Program-made: the position numbers and the translations under genes
In this document: piece by piece, positions 9,596 to 19,269 of the stretch
Numbering within the stretch: position 1 is the first letter of the stretch
Layout: each line of letters begins with the position of its first letter
Source of the DNA: JAFGRU01 sp016934985
GTDB lineage: Bacteria; Desulfobacterota; Desulfuromonadia; Desulfuromonadales; JAAYDE01
Direction of reading: 5' to 3'
Assembly: GCA_963665045.2 (NCBI GenBank)
Contig: CAXXJQ010000003.1
Location: 1,364,001 to 1,428,000 of the forward strand
DNA length: 64,000 nucleotides
Notes under the pieces: model-generated
What the model saw: the letters and a program-made list of their open reading frames with translations, nothing else
Told to the model about the DNA's origin: nothing
The model's database searches: none

Positions 9596-11851
9596 TTAAA
9601 ACATACGTCCAATCGAAAAATCAATCTCACTATTACTCTCATATTCCTCAGGATCAAGATTGAAGCCCCACTCTATGCGCAAAGGCCCCAAGGGACTTGC
9701 CCAGCGAATTCCTGCGCCAACGCTGTAACGCATTTTGGAAAAATAAGCCTCTTCTTCCCAGGCATTACCCGTATCAAAAAAGACAACTCCTTTCATACCT
9801 ATGTCTTTGATCAAAGGAAAGATGAAATCAAAATTAAAAAACGCTTCCTTGGTACCACCATAAAAATCACCAGTGGCCGGGTCCCTTGGACCGACTTCCC
9901 GTACTGCAAAGCCACGAAGACTATTTAAGCCGCCGAGGAAAAATTTTTCATCTATCGGAAGTTGATCATCTGTAGTTTTCTGGAGATAGCCTATTTCACC
10001 GTTAATCGAAAAAACGGTGCCCCAGAACAAAGGGAAGTAATGGCGTGAGTTGACCCTGTATTTCAGGAAGTTTTCCGTTCCCCCAAGCCCGGCGTATTCA
10101 ACCGAGGCAGTGCTGATTGAACCTTTGCTGGGATCAAGTCGATAGTCAAGAGTGTCACGGGTCAGACTTGCAGTGACTGACGAAAGAGTCGAAGTCCCTT
10201 CCTGTTCTTTAATATAAAATGAAGCATCATCATCAACATCGGATATTTCCTTTTTTTCAAACCTATAAACAAGGAAAGACCGAAGATCAAAAAAATCCAG
10301 GGGAAAACCAAATTTCAAATCACCACCTGTTGAATCCAAGGTGAAAGCGTTGTACTCCCTTTCAGTTTTAAAGAGGTCGAACCCGACGGAAAATCTTGTA
10401 TCAAGAAAATATGGGTCTAGAAGCGCGATCCGAAATGTATTGGATGAACCGCCGATTGCAGCTGCAAAGGTGGATTTCAGCCCAAGTCCCAGAAAGTTCG
10501 TTTGCATAAGAGAGCCCTGGAGGATGAAATTATCCACCGAGGAGTATCCAAATCCAAATGAAAAAGCCCCTGACGGCTGTTCCTTGACATCGATATCGAG
10601 ATTCATGAGGGAGGGATCACTCCCTTTTGAAGTGGCGAGACTGACTTCCTCAAAGTAACCAAGGTTGTGAATGCGCCGTTTACTCTCCTTTAATGCACTG
10701 GCGTTAAAGGTATCACCTTCGGCAATAGTGATTTCCCGGCGTATTACTTTATCGCGAGTTTTGGTGTTTCCACGAATACCGATTCGCTCGATAGCCACCT
10801 TGACTCCCTTTTGAACATTAATCAGAAACCCAACTGTTTTATTGGTACGGTTAGTCGGGGTGCGAGGAGTAACATTGACATAGGCATAGCCACGATCCGC
10901 ATAATAGTCGTTGACGGCGGTGACACTCTCCCTGACTTTCTTTCGACTGAAGACATCTCCTTCCTCAAGGACCACCTTGTTCAGGATCTCTTCTTTTTCA
11001 GCAATCATATCGCCTTGAATATCGACACGACCTGTCCGGTACTGGTCCCCCTCAACAATGTCATACGTAAGAAGAATGAACTCCCTGTCGTCGCTCAACG
11101 CCACTTTGGGTTCACTGACCTTGATATCGATGTAACCTTCATTGAAATACTGGTCGGCTATCCTTTCCCGGTCAAATGCGGCTATCTCCTTGTTATAAGT
11201 CCCACTATCAAATACCCAGGATAGAAACCATTTTTCTTTGGTTTCCATGACTTTTCTTAGTTTTCGGTCGGAAAAAACCGTATTGCCGGTAAAACTGATT
11301 TTTTTTATGCGGATTATTTCACCTTCTTTGATTTTGAAGGTAACAAAGGCTTCCAACTTATCATTGACATGAACATCAGAAGTTATTTCGGCAGCATAAT
11401 AACCGGCAGCCTGGTACCTCATGCGAACGGCTTCAAGGCTGTCTTTAACCTTGACGGGATCGTAAATATCCGGTGCCTTGAAAGTTAAAGCGGATTGTAA
11501 GGTTTCAAGAGGGATCTCCTTGTTGCCGGTAAAATTGATCTGCCGCACCAGTGGTCTTTCCTCCACCCTGTAGGTCAGGATCTGGATACCACCCTTTGAC
11601 GAAAGATCGGCTTCGACATTCTTGAACCTGCCAAGGTTGAAAATGGCCTGAATGTCCTGGTCGATGTCTTCGATGGAGACACTATCTCCAGGTTTGACCC
11701 TTAAAATTGCATTTATGGTGCTGGTTTCGACACGGCTGTTGCCCTGGATCTGGACGTCACCGATATTATAGGTTTCAGCCCACGCCGAAAGAGTCCCGAA
11801 AAATAATAAAATCCCAATAAAGGTATAAGTAAAAACAACAAGTTGTCGCAT
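9596..11851 (-). CDS. bamA: Outer membrane protein assembly factor BamA
   Basis: BamA is the core of the machine that inserts beta-barrel proteins into the outer membrane. The 751-residue protein has a signal peptide ending at SAWAE (about residue 26), POTRA repeats through about residue 420 (the first starts YNIGDVQIQGNSRVE), and a 16-strand barrel after that. It ends IDFSIGRMF with the expected C-terminal Phe. It is the first gene of the envelope operon, with a promoter about 40-65 bases upstream. Confidence 0.97.
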   Translation of the reverse strand: MRQLVVFTYTFIGILLFFGTLSAWAETYNIGDVQIQGNSRVETSTINAILRVKPGDSVSIEDIDQDIQAIFNLGRFKNVEADLSSKGGIQILTYRVEERPLVRQINFTGNKEIPLETLQSALTFKAPDIYDPVKVKDSLEAVRMRYQAAGYYAAEITSDVHVNDKLEAFVTFKIKEGEIIRIKKISFTGNTVFSDRKLRKVMETKEKWFLSWVFDSGTYNKEIAAFDRERIADQYFNEGYIDIKVSEPKVALSDDREFILLTYDIVEGDQYRTGRVDIQGDMIAEKEEILNKVVLEEGDVFSRKKVRESVTAVNDYYADRGYAYVNVTPRTPTNRTNKTVGFLINVQKGVKVAIERIGIRGNTKTRDKVIRREITIAEGDTFNASALKESKRRIHNLGYFEEVSLATSKGSDPSLMNLDIDVKEQPSGAFSFGFGYSSVDNFILQGSLMQTNFLGLGLKSTFAAAIGGSSNTFRIALLDPYFLDTRFSVGFDLFKTEREYNAFTLDSTGGDLKFGFPLDFFDLRSFLVYRFEKKEISDVDDDASFYIKEQEGTSTLSSVTASLTRDTLDYRLDPSKGSISTASVEYAGLGGTENFLKYRVNSRHYFPLFWGTVFSINGEIGYLQKTTDDQLPIDEKFFLGGLNSLRGFAVREVGPRDPATGDFYGGTKEAFFNFDFIFPLIKDIGMKGVVFFDTGNAWEEEAYFSKMRYSVGAGIRWASPLGPLRIEWGFNLDPEEYESNSEIDFSIGRMF

Positions 11852-11888
11852 ATAATTTCATAACTCCAATTAGAACAAAGGCACGATA

Positions 11889-11917
11889 ACTATAGGTAAA
11901 ATCCCCCGGCCTGTAAA
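11889..11917 (-). promoter_or_regulatory. Sigma-70 type promoter of the bamA-lpx operon
   Basis: Reading the minus strand, TTTACA (11917-11912) and TATAGT (11894-11889) are separated by 17 bases, close to the consensus, and lie 38 bases before the bamA ATG. It would drive the eleven-gene bamA-to-glycosyltransferase operon. Confidence 0.65.
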
Positions 11918-11924
11918 CCAAAAA

Positions 11925-12590
11925 CTATTTTTCAAGACGCCCATCGACCATCACAATGAGCCGGTCAAGCTGCTTGGCCAGCTCTTGATTGTGGGTCACC
12001 ACCGCCATGGTAAAATCTCCTTGTTCGTGGAGTTCGTTAAGAAGTCCGAAAATTTCCCGGGAGGTTTCACTATCCAGATTGCCCGTAGGTTCGTCAGCCA
12101 GCAGAATCCGCGGACTCATGCACAAAGCACGGGCAATGGCCACCCGTTGCTGTTCGCCTCCTGACAGCTCACCAGGCTTATGAACCAAACGATGGGAAAG
12201 CCCGACCCGCTGCAAAAGCATACCAGCACGTTCAGACGCCTCGGTGATACTTTGCCTGGCAATCAGGGCCGGCATCATTACATTTTCCAAAGCTGAAAAC
12301 TCTGGGAGCAATTGGTGAAACTGGTAAACGAAACCGATGGTGCGATTACGAAAATGATCGAGTTCTGAAGCTTTAAGCTGAAAAATATCCCGACCATCAA
12401 TATGCACATTGCCTGCAGTGGGGTGATCAAGGCCACCGAGGATATTCATAAACGTTGTTTTCCCGGCGCCGGAAGATCCGACAATGGCAACCCGCTCCCG
12501 CCTCTGGATGGACAGGCTGATCCCTCTCAGGACTTCAATCCTGCCATGCCCTCTGATAAATTCTTTGGTCAGATCGGTGACTTCAATCAA
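11925..12590 (-). CDS. lolD: Lipoprotein-releasing ABC transporter ATPase LolD
   Basis: LolD supplies ATP hydrolysis to the LolCDE complex, which extracts lipoproteins from the inner membrane. The 221-residue protein has Walker A GSSGAGKTTFMNIL, Q-loop region FVYQFHQLLPEFSALENV, signature LSGGEQQRVAIARAL and Walker B RILLADEPTGNLD. It is the last gene of the lysS-lolC-lolD unit, 16 bases after the permease gene. The MacB-like export ATPases are close relatives, but pairing with a LolC/E permease supports LolD. Confidence 0.93.
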   Translation of the reverse strand: MIEVTDLTKEFIRGHGRIEVLRGISLSIQRRERVAIVGSSGAGKTTFMNILGGLDHPTAGNVHIDGRDIFQLKASELDHFRNRTIGFVYQFHQLLPEFSALENVMMPALIARQSITEASERAGMLLQRVGLSHRLVHKPGELSGGEQQRVAIARALCMSPRILLADEPTGNLDSETSREIFGLLNELHEQGDFTMAVVTHNQELAKQLDRLIVMVDGRLEK

Positions 12591-12606
12591 AATCGTTCCT
12601 CGGCGA

Positions 12607-13875
12607 CTAATCGTAACGCAGTGCTTCAGCAGGATCCATACGGGAAGCTCTCCAGGCCGGATAGATCGTGGCCATCAAGGAAATAGTCATGGCGACCAGA
12701 ACCACGCTGAGGACATCCGTCGCATGGACCACGGAAGGGAAATGTTCCATGCCATAAACACTCTGGTCGAAAATGACCACCTGAAAGGTTCGTTCAAGCC
12801 ATTTGATAATGGGATCCGCGTTCTTAGCAAGAAGAACCCCCAATGCAGTGCCGAGTGTGGTGCCAAGAACCCCGACAACAAGACCTTCCAACATGAAAAT
12901 TTTGAGGATACTGCGGGAGGTCGCCCCAAGGGAGCGCAGAATGGCGATATCCTTGTATTTCTCCATGACCACCATGATCAGGGTGGTTGCGATATTAAAA
13001 GCGGCCACCAGAACGATAATGGTCAGGACAATGAATAAACCAAGCTTTTCAAGTTTGAGGGCGGCGAGAAAAGAACCGAACATATCTTCCCAGGAGCGGA
13101 CGATATAGGGAAACGGAAATTTTTGACGCAACTCGCGAGTCGTCGGAAGGGTGTAATCGAAACCATCAAGTTCAACATCAAGACCACTGACCTGATCGTC
13201 AAAATCAAGCAATCCCTGCCCTTCTTCAAGGGAAATGTAGCCGTAAAAAGCATCCAAAATGCCGCCGCGGTGGCGCAGAACACCCACCACCTGAAAAGGT
13301 TTCATTTTGGGGATTACTCCGAAAGGAGTTACGGTGAAAATGGGAGGGATGACATTGACGTTGTCACCGACAGTAATGCCCAGGCTGGCGGCCGTCTGCA
13401 GGCCGATGACTATGCCGGGCATCTGACCATTGCGTTTGAATAAAAGTTTCTTGATATCCCCTTGCTCAAGGGTCAGAAGGTTCTGGGAAAAAACCTTGTT
13501 GTCAGGGTCTACCCCCTTGATATTAACGGCCGCGACGTTCTGCCGCGCCAGGAGCATGGCTTCCCTGGAAATAAACGGAGAGACTTGGACAATATGGGGA
13601 GATGAATTCTCAACCTGGCGGCTTAACTCCTTGAATGAATCAATCCGTCCGCCCTGCTTCTGAACCAGAATATGGGGGATATTGCCGAGGATCTGCTGCC
13701 TGACACCGTCATGAAAACCGGTCATAACCGCTAAAACTACAATAAGAGCGGCAACTCCCAGCGTGACTCCGGCAACGGAAATAAAAGAAATAACGGAAAT
13801 AAAGGTTTGTTTCCGCTTGGCGCGCAGGTAGCGAAGACTGACAAACCATTCATAACCGAATAAATTTTTTATCAC
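12607..13875 (-). CDS. lolC: Lipoprotein-releasing system permease LolC/LolE
   Basis: This is the membrane subunit of the lipoprotein release complex. The 422-residue protein begins WFVSLRYLRAKRKQTFISVI, the LolC/E signature, with one membrane segment near the N terminus, a large periplasmic domain (about 50-270), and three FtsX-type membrane segments at the C terminus. Only one permease gene is present, so the complex may use a homodimer, as proposed for other single-permease systems; this is inference. It follows lysS by 29 bases. Confidence 0.92.
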   Translation of the reverse strand: MIKNLFGYEWFVSLRYLRAKRKQTFISVISFISVAGVTLGVAALIVVLAVMTGFHDGVRQQILGNIPHILVQKQGGRIDSFKELSRQVENSSPHIVQVSPFISREAMLLARQNVAAVNIKGVDPDNKVFSQNLLTLEQGDIKKLLFKRNGQMPGIVIGLQTAASLGITVGDNVNVIPPIFTVTPFGVIPKMKPFQVVGVLRHRGGILDAFYGYISLEEGQGLLDFDDQVSGLDVELDGFDYTLPTTRELRQKFPFPYIVRSWEDMFGSFLAALKLEKLGLFIVLTIIVLVAAFNIATTLIMVVMEKYKDIAILRSLGATSRSILKIFMLEGLVVGVLGTTLGTALGVLLAKNADPIIKWLERTFQVVIFDQSVYGMEHFPSVVHATDVLSVVLVAMTISLMATIYPAWRASRMDPAEALRYD

Positions 13876-13904
13876 AATCCTGATCTTCTGAGAGCGGAGA
13901 CCGA

Positions 13905-15392
13905 TTAGGTCCCTGGTTCCCTGCGCAGTTGAGGAAATAAAATCACATCGCGGATGGAAGCAGAATCAGTCAGAAGCATGACCAAACGGTCAATGCCGAT
14001 GCCCTCTCCAGCGGTAGGAGGGAGCCCATATTCCAAAGCACGGATGTAATCTTCATCCATTCCATGAGCTTCTTCGTCACCGGCCTCTTTCTCGGCAAGC
14101 TGCTGAAGAAAACGCTCTTTCTGATCCTGGGGATCGTTCAGCTCAGAGAAACCGTTGGCCAGTTCCCGCCCAACGGCAAAGAGTTCAAAGCGGTCGACAA
14201 TCTCGGGATTGTCATCGTTTTTGCGCGACAAAGGAGAGACTTCGGTCGGATAGCCGGTAATAAAAGTGGGATTCCAAAGCTCAGGTTCAGCTACCTCATC
14301 AAATATTTCGGTAAGCAGTTTCCCTTGGCCGATCTTCGGATCCAGGTCGAGGCCGAGTTCTTCGGCCAGCTTCCAGGTACGCTCCCGGCTTTCCAGAACC
14401 TCGGGGGCCACACCGCCGTATTCGCAGATAGCCTCTTTTAAGGTCAGCCTTTTCCAGGGCGGAGCAAGGTTGACCGGTTTTCCACCGTAAACCAGATCGA
14501 GACTGCCGTTCACCTCAGTGGCGAGGCCGCAGATCAGCCTCTCGGAGAAATCCATGAGGTCCTCAAAATTGGCATAGGCCTGGTAGAACTCCATCATGGT
14601 AAATTCCGGATTATGCTGAATCGAAATTCCTTCATTACGGAAATTGCGATTGATTTCAAATACCCTTTCGAGACCTCCCACAACCAGGCGCTTCAGGTAA
14701 AGTTCCGGGGCAATACGCAAAAACAGTTTCATCTTCAAAGTGTTATGATAGGTTTCAAAAGGCTTGGCCGTTGCACCACCGGCAACGGGATGCATCATCG
14801 GGGTTTCAACTTCGAGGAAATCTTCCCGAATCATGAACTCACGAATGAAATTGATAATCCGGCTGCGTTTTTTAAAAACTTCACCAACCTCGGGATTGAC
14901 CATGAGGTCGAGATAGCGCTGCCGGTAGCGGGTTTCGACATCGGTAAGACCATGCCATTTCTCCGGCAGAGGCAGCATGGATTTGGTCAACAGACGGATT
15001 TCAGCAGCCCGGATGGAAAGTTCACCGGTCTTGGTGCGAAAGGGTGCCCCTTTGAGCCCGACAATATCGCCGATGTCGAACTTTCGAAACAATTCAAAGC
15101 TTTCCGAGCCGACAAGGTTTTTACCGACATAAACCTGAAGCTGCCCTTTGCGGTCTTTGATCTGAACAAAAGCGGCTTTACCGAAATCCCTTTTGGCCAT
15201 GACACGGCCGGCAAGAGTATAGCAGGCACCGGATTCTGCCAAAGTGTCCGCATCCTCTTCACCATGGGCGAGAATAACGTCCTCAACCGTATGGGACACA
15301 CAAAAATCATTGGCAAAGGGGTTCACGCCCTGAGCCCTGAATTCCTTAATTTTTTCCTGCCGCTGGATCAGCAGTTCATTGCTTTCATCCAT
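13905..15392 (-). CDS. lysS: Lysyl-tRNA synthetase, class II
   Basis: Charges tRNA-Lys with lysine. The start is set at the ATG at 15392 (495 residues), which aligns with family N termini (MDESNELLIQRQEKIKEF); a TTG at 15404 is possible but a GGAG lies only one base before it. An N-terminal OB-fold anticodon domain (about 55-160) precedes the class II catalytic core with GGATAKPF (motif region 1-2), FEINRNFRNEGIS (motif 2) and GEGIGIDRLVML (motif 3). Linkage to lolC-lolD is typical of the Geobacter/Pelobacter group. Confidence 0.95.
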   Translation of the reverse strand: MDESNELLIQRQEKIKEFRAQGVNPFANDFCVSHTVEDVILAHGEEDADTLAESGACYTLAGRVMAKRDFGKAAFVQIKDRKGQLQVYVGKNLVGSESFELFRKFDIGDIVGLKGAPFRTKTGELSIRAAEIRLLTKSMLPLPEKWHGLTDVETRYRQRYLDLMVNPEVGEVFKKRSRIINFIREFMIREDFLEVETPMMHPVAGGATAKPFETYHNTLKMKLFLRIAPELYLKRLVVGGLERVFEINRNFRNEGISIQHNPEFTMMEFYQAYANFEDLMDFSERLICGLATEVNGSLDLVYGGKPVNLAPPWKRLTLKEAICEYGGVAPEVLESRERTWKLAEELGLDLDPKIGQGKLLTEIFDEVAEPELWNPTFITGYPTEVSPLSRKNDDNPEIVDRFELFAVGRELANGFSELNDPQDQKERFLQQLAEKEAGDEEAHGMDEDYIRALEYGLPPTAGEGIGIDRLVMLLTDSASIRDVILFPQLRREPGT

Positions 15393-15430
15393 CTCAATCG
15401 CCAATCTCCAGAAGATATTTAAGTCGCGTA

Positions 15431-15459
15431 AAGATAGCTTTCAGAACGGGGTTAGTCAA
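15431..15459 (-). promoter_or_regulatory. Sigma-70 type promoter of lysS-lolC-lolD
   Basis: On the minus strand TTGACT (15459-15454) and TATCTT (15436-15431) are spaced by 17 bases and lie just upstream of lysS, in the gap between prfB and lysS. Good match to consensus in the right place. Confidence 0.6.
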
Positions 15460-15524
15460 GGTTAAAGCAGAGGTAACGGCTACAGTGAAAGTTGAGAAAA
15501 AACGGCTCAAATTCCACGGTACAG

Positions 15525-16626
15525 TCAATCCTCCTGGCCGCCAAGCAGATAGGCTTCAATAAACCTTTCAAGATCCCCGTCAAGAACAGCATCGGCATTT
15601 CCCATTTCAAACCCCGTCCGATGATCCTTGACCATGCGGTAGGGGTGAAGAACGTAGGACCGTATCTGGCTTCCCCAGGCAATGTCCTTTTTATCGCTGG
15701 CCAGTTCCGAGGCCTCTTCGGCTTTTCTCCGCTCTTCCAACTCAAAAAGACGAGCCCTGAGTTGCCGCATTGCAGTAGCCCGGTTCTTGTGCTGGGAGCG
15801 TTCATTCTGGCAAGCCACGACAATCCCGGTGGGAAGGTGGGTTATCCGCACAGCCGAGTCGGTTTTGTTGACATGCTGACCGCCGGCGCCGCTGGAGCGG
15901 TAAGTGTCGATGCGGAGATCCTTTTCATTAATCTCAATCTCAACTTCATCGGGTAAATCGGGAAAAACAAAGACTGAACAGAAGGATGTATGGCGCCTGG
16001 CATTTGAATCAAAAGGCGATATACGCACCAAGCGATGAATGCCAATCTCCGGCCGCAGCCAACCGTAAGCGTATGAACCGGAAACGGTAATCGTGGCGCT
16101 TTTAATGCCGGCTTCCTCACCAGGCTGACAGTCGGTAATTTCTGTCTTGAAATCCTTCTTTTCACAAAAGCGCAAATACATCCGCAGCACCATCTCGGCC
16201 CAATCCTGGGCCTCGGTACCTCCGGCCCCGGCATTGATACTGAGGATTGCATCACTGGGATCATTCTCCCCGGAAAGCATGCGGGTAAACTCAATTTTTT
16301 CAATGGCAACCTCCAGGGCCGCCAACTGTTCGTGAAACTCCTTTAGAGAATCCTCGTCTTCATCTTCCTCGAGCAGTTCCTGGAGAACCCGCAGATCCTC
16401 AAGTACCCCAAAAACCGCCTGCCAGGAATCAACAACCTTCAAAAGTTCGTTTCTCTCCCTGGAAAGACTCTGCGCCTTTTCCGAGTCGTTCCAGAACTCC
16501 GGCTTGCTGCTTTCGGCATCAAGCTCGGCAATACGTTCCTTTTTGGTCTCTATGTCAAAGATACCCCCTGAGTTCGAGTATTTTTTCTTCAAGTTCTGCC
16601 AATTTATCAAGGACTTCTCTATTCAT
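15525..16626 (-). CDS. prfB: Peptide chain release factor 2, with programmed +1 frameshift
   Basis: RF2 ends translation at UGA and UAA codons. The gene is split between two frames: an ATG at 16626 opens 23 codons ending LRGYL, then a UGA at 16557-16555, with the rest in the +1 frame (IFDIETKKERIAEL onward). The junction reads AGGGGGTATCTTTGAC, the classic autoregulatory site: an internal Shine-Dalgarno, CUU UGA C slippage and +1 shift. The full product is about 366 residues. It has the anticodon-like SPFDSNARRHTSF and the catalytic GAGGQHVNKT loop. The gene controls its own level: low RF2 favours the frameshift. Confidence 0.96.
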
Positions 16627-16838
16627 GACTTACTCCTGATCTGAATCCACTTTTCCGCAATAAGCAAGCCGGACTGTTGTTGAATCAAGGTGAAAAAAAT
16701 TACCAAAACCGAGATAAAGCCACATCCTTGAACTGAAAAAGGTGATTCCCTCCAGAAAAAATAGCCTGATGGGAAAACCTGCAGCCCGTCACTACCTGTT
16801 TCAGGCAAAGTTGTAAAGAGCCTGAGAAATTAAAGGAT

Positions 16839-18155
16839 TTATTCCATTTCATTCTCAATGCGAATAAAAAGACTGGGATGGCAGACTTCCTCAAGGAGAT
16901 CAATTTCATAAAGCGCGGAACGGATATTGGCCTCCAGGGCCTCGTGGGTGGTTAAAACCACTGGAGCAGCATCTTTGAAGGACCTGCTCATCTGAATCAT
17001 GGAGGAAATGCTGATATCATGATTGCCGAGAATGGTGGAAATCCTGCCAAGAACTCCAGGACGGTCAACGATTAAAAAGCGCAAATAATATGGCCCCCAA
17101 AGATCCGTAATAGCTTTAACAGGCAACTTCTCCAGGGCCTCGGTGCGATATCCGAGGGGGGATGTGCGCATTTTTGAGCCGGCCAGCAAATCACGAGCCG
17201 AAGAGATTACGTCCCCGACAACGGCACTGGCTGTGGCGTCCATCCCGGCCCCTTTTCCAGTCAGAATAACCGGCCCGACGAAATCGCCTTTGAGACGCAC
17301 AGCATTGAAAACCCCGTCGACATCGGCCAGGGGATGAGCGATGGGAATCATGGTGGGGTGAACCCGCGCTTCAACAGCACCGCCGGTAATTTTACCGATG
17401 GCCAGTAATTTGATTTTATACCCGAATTGCCCGGCAAAGCTGATATCAACCGAGGACAGATGGCTTATGCCCTCGATGTAAATATCTTCAAAGTCAATCT
17501 TGGTCCCAAAGCAAAGGGAGATCAGGATGGCCAATTTATGTGCCGCATCAATACCGTCGACATCAAAGGCCGGATCGGCCTCGGCAAAACCTTTTTCCTG
17601 AGCCTCCTTCAGCATATCCGCGAACTCTTCACCCTCATCCGTCATCCGGGTAAGAATGTAATTGCAGGTACCGTTAAGTATGCCGAGTGCGCTGGAAAAT
17701 TTATTGGCACTTAAATTTTCCTTGATGGAAGTGATGACAGGGATTCCACCGCCGACAGCGGCCTCAAAAAGAATATCCACATCATTAGCTGCAGCTTCGG
17801 TGTAAATTTCCTCACCATGAAGTGCCAGCAACGCCTTGTTGGCAGTCACTACCGGTTTGCCGTTGCGCAAGGCTCTCAAAACCAGTTCTCTTGCAGGTTC
17901 GTAACCGCCGATCAGTTCAATGACAATATCAATATCAGGGTTATCAACCACCTGGGCGGCGTCGGTCGTGAGAATAGCAGAATCAACGGCCACACCCCGA
18001 TCACGCTCAATATCAAGGTCGACAATCTTAGCCAATTTCAAAGTCGCACCAAGGCGTTTTTCAATAAGCGCACAATTGCGGTGAAAAATCCGCACCACCC
18101 CGGAGCCTACCGTACCAAAACCCAGCAACCCAACATTTATCTCTTTCATTATCAT
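16839..18155 (-). CDS. hom: Homoserine dehydrogenase
   Basis: Reduces aspartate semialdehyde to homoserine on the way to threonine and methionine. The 438-residue protein has an N-terminal NAD(P)-binding motif GFGTVGSGVV, a central catalytic domain (GGGIPVITSIKENL, KGAGMDATASAVVGD), and a C-terminal ACT domain (about 355-435: YYLRFLIVDRPGVLGRIS) for amino-acid feedback control. A second ATG lies at 18149. It is monofunctional, without an aspartokinase domain. A 212-base gap separates it from prfB, in which I see no gene. Confidence 0.95.
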   Translation of the reverse strand: MIMKEINVGLLGFGTVGSGVVRIFHRNCALIEKRLGATLKLAKIVDLDIERDRGVAVDSAILTTDAAQVVDNPDIDIVIELIGGYEPARELVLRALRNGKPVVTANKALLALHGEEIYTEAAANDVDILFEAAVGGGIPVITSIKENLSANKFSSALGILNGTCNYILTRMTDEGEEFADMLKEAQEKGFAEADPAFDVDGIDAAHKLAILISLCFGTKIDFEDIYIEGISHLSSVDISFAGQFGYKIKLLAIGKITGGAVEARVHPTMIPIAHPLADVDGVFNAVRLKGDFVGPVILTGKGAGMDATASAVVGDVISSARDLLAGSKMRTSPLGYRTEALEKLPVKAITDLWGPYYLRFLIVDRPGVLGRISTILGNHDISISSMIQMSRSFKDAAPVVLTTHEALEANIRSALYEIDLLEEVCHPSLFIRIENEME

Positions 18156-18289
18156 TTTCCAGATGCTTTAACCGGTTAACGGGATTATTGTCTCAGTCAG
18201 CTGTTTTGCTGAACTCTTTTTGACTGTTCACTATTGTAATGTTGCCCGCATCCTCCCCCCTGCTCCCCTCCAACAGCATTAAAATGCTG

Positions 18290-18778
18290 TCAGGGTTGGC
18301 CAGAGGCTTCCTTAGAGGAATTCCGGCATTGGCTGGAGATTTTGTCGAGAATCCCGTTAACAAAGGCCGGGGTCTCCTTGGTGCCGAACCTCTTGCCGAT
18401 TTCAATGGCTTCATTGATAACGACATTGACCGGAACTTCCGGACAAAACAAAATTTCATAAACCGCCAGACGCAGGAGGGAAAGATCAACCCGGGCCATG
18501 CGCTCAAGAGTCCAATTGGTAGAGAATTCCTTAATCCGCTTATCAATTTCCTGCAGATTTTCAGCTACACCACAGGCAAGGTCCTCGGCGAAATTACAGG
18601 CTTTGGCCGATGGCTCCCCACTGAATTCATCAGAGTACTCACCCAGGATTTCATCCTCGAAAGTAAAGTTCTCCCAGAAAATTCGCAATGCCTGTTGAAT
18701 GCCACCCTTTTGGTCAGGCATACCGAAAATTATCTGAAGAGCCAATTCTCTGCCTTGGCGACGATTTCCTTTGCCCAT
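18290..18778 (-). CDS. nusB: Transcription antitermination factor NusB
   Basis: NusB binds boxA RNA with NusE (S10) to keep RNA polymerase reading through rRNA operons. The 162-residue all-helical protein has the N-terminal RRQGRELALQIIFGM segment and the C-terminal NEAIEIGKRFGTKETPAFVNGILDKI typical of the family (given in part). Start at the ATG at 18778, or GTG at 18781; the ribH stop TAA is immediately before. The ribH-nusB pairing is very common. A short perfect hairpin (18273-18290) lies right at the stop codon but has no U-tract. Confidence 0.93.
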   Translation of the reverse strand: MGKGNRRQGRELALQIIFGMPDQKGGIQQALRIFWENFTFEDEILGEYSDEFSGEPSAKACNFAEDLACGVAENLQEIDKRIKEFSTNWTLERMARVDLSLLRLAVYEILFCPEVPVNVVINEAIEIGKRFGTKETPAFVNGILDKISSQCRNSSKEASGQP

Positions 18779-18781
18779 CAC

Positions 18782-19246
18782 TTAGATTGACTTCAGGAGG
18801 TTGACCATCTCAATGGCACTCAGAGCCGCATCAAAGCCTTTGTTTCCAGCTTTAGTTCCGGCGCGCTCTATAGCCTGCTCGATATTATCGGTAGTCAGAA
18901 TCCCGAAAATAACAGGCAGACCCTTGTCAAGACTGACGCTGGCAATCCCTTTTGAAACTTCGGCGCTGACATAATCGAAATGAGGTGTTGCACCACGAAT
19001 AACGGCGCCCAGGCAGATTATAGCGTCAAAATTTTTTGAACTTGCCAGTTTTTGCGCCATCAAGGGGATTTCAAAAGCACCTGGAACCCGGAACATGGAA
19101 ATGTCATCATCAAGCACCCCATGCCGCGTTAAAGCATCCAACGCCCCTTCAACCAAACGTTCGGAAATGAAACTGTTGAACCTGGAAACAATGATAGCAA
19201 TGTTTTGCCCGCGGCCGTCGAGTTGCCCTTCGTAATTTTTTGCCAT
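18782..19246 (-). CDS. ribH: 6,7-dimethyl-8-ribityllumazine synthase
   Basis: Condenses the ribityl-uracil intermediate with dihydroxybutanone phosphate, the penultimate riboflavin step. The 154-residue protein shows IVSRFNSFISERLVEGA, the VPGAFEIPLMAQ loop and GAVIRGATPHFDYV with the substrate-binding residues. Length is normal. It lies between ribBA and nusB and ends at the nusB start. Confidence 0.96.
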   Translation of the reverse strand: MAKNYEGQLDGRGQNIAIIVSRFNSFISERLVEGALDALTRHGVLDDDISMFRVPGAFEIPLMAQKLASSKNFDAIICLGAVIRGATPHFDYVSAEVSKGIASVSLDKGLPVIFGILTTDNIEQAIERAGTKAGNKGFDAALSAIEMVNLLKSI

Positions 19247-19269
19247 GACTCCAAATCCCGGTAAATAAG

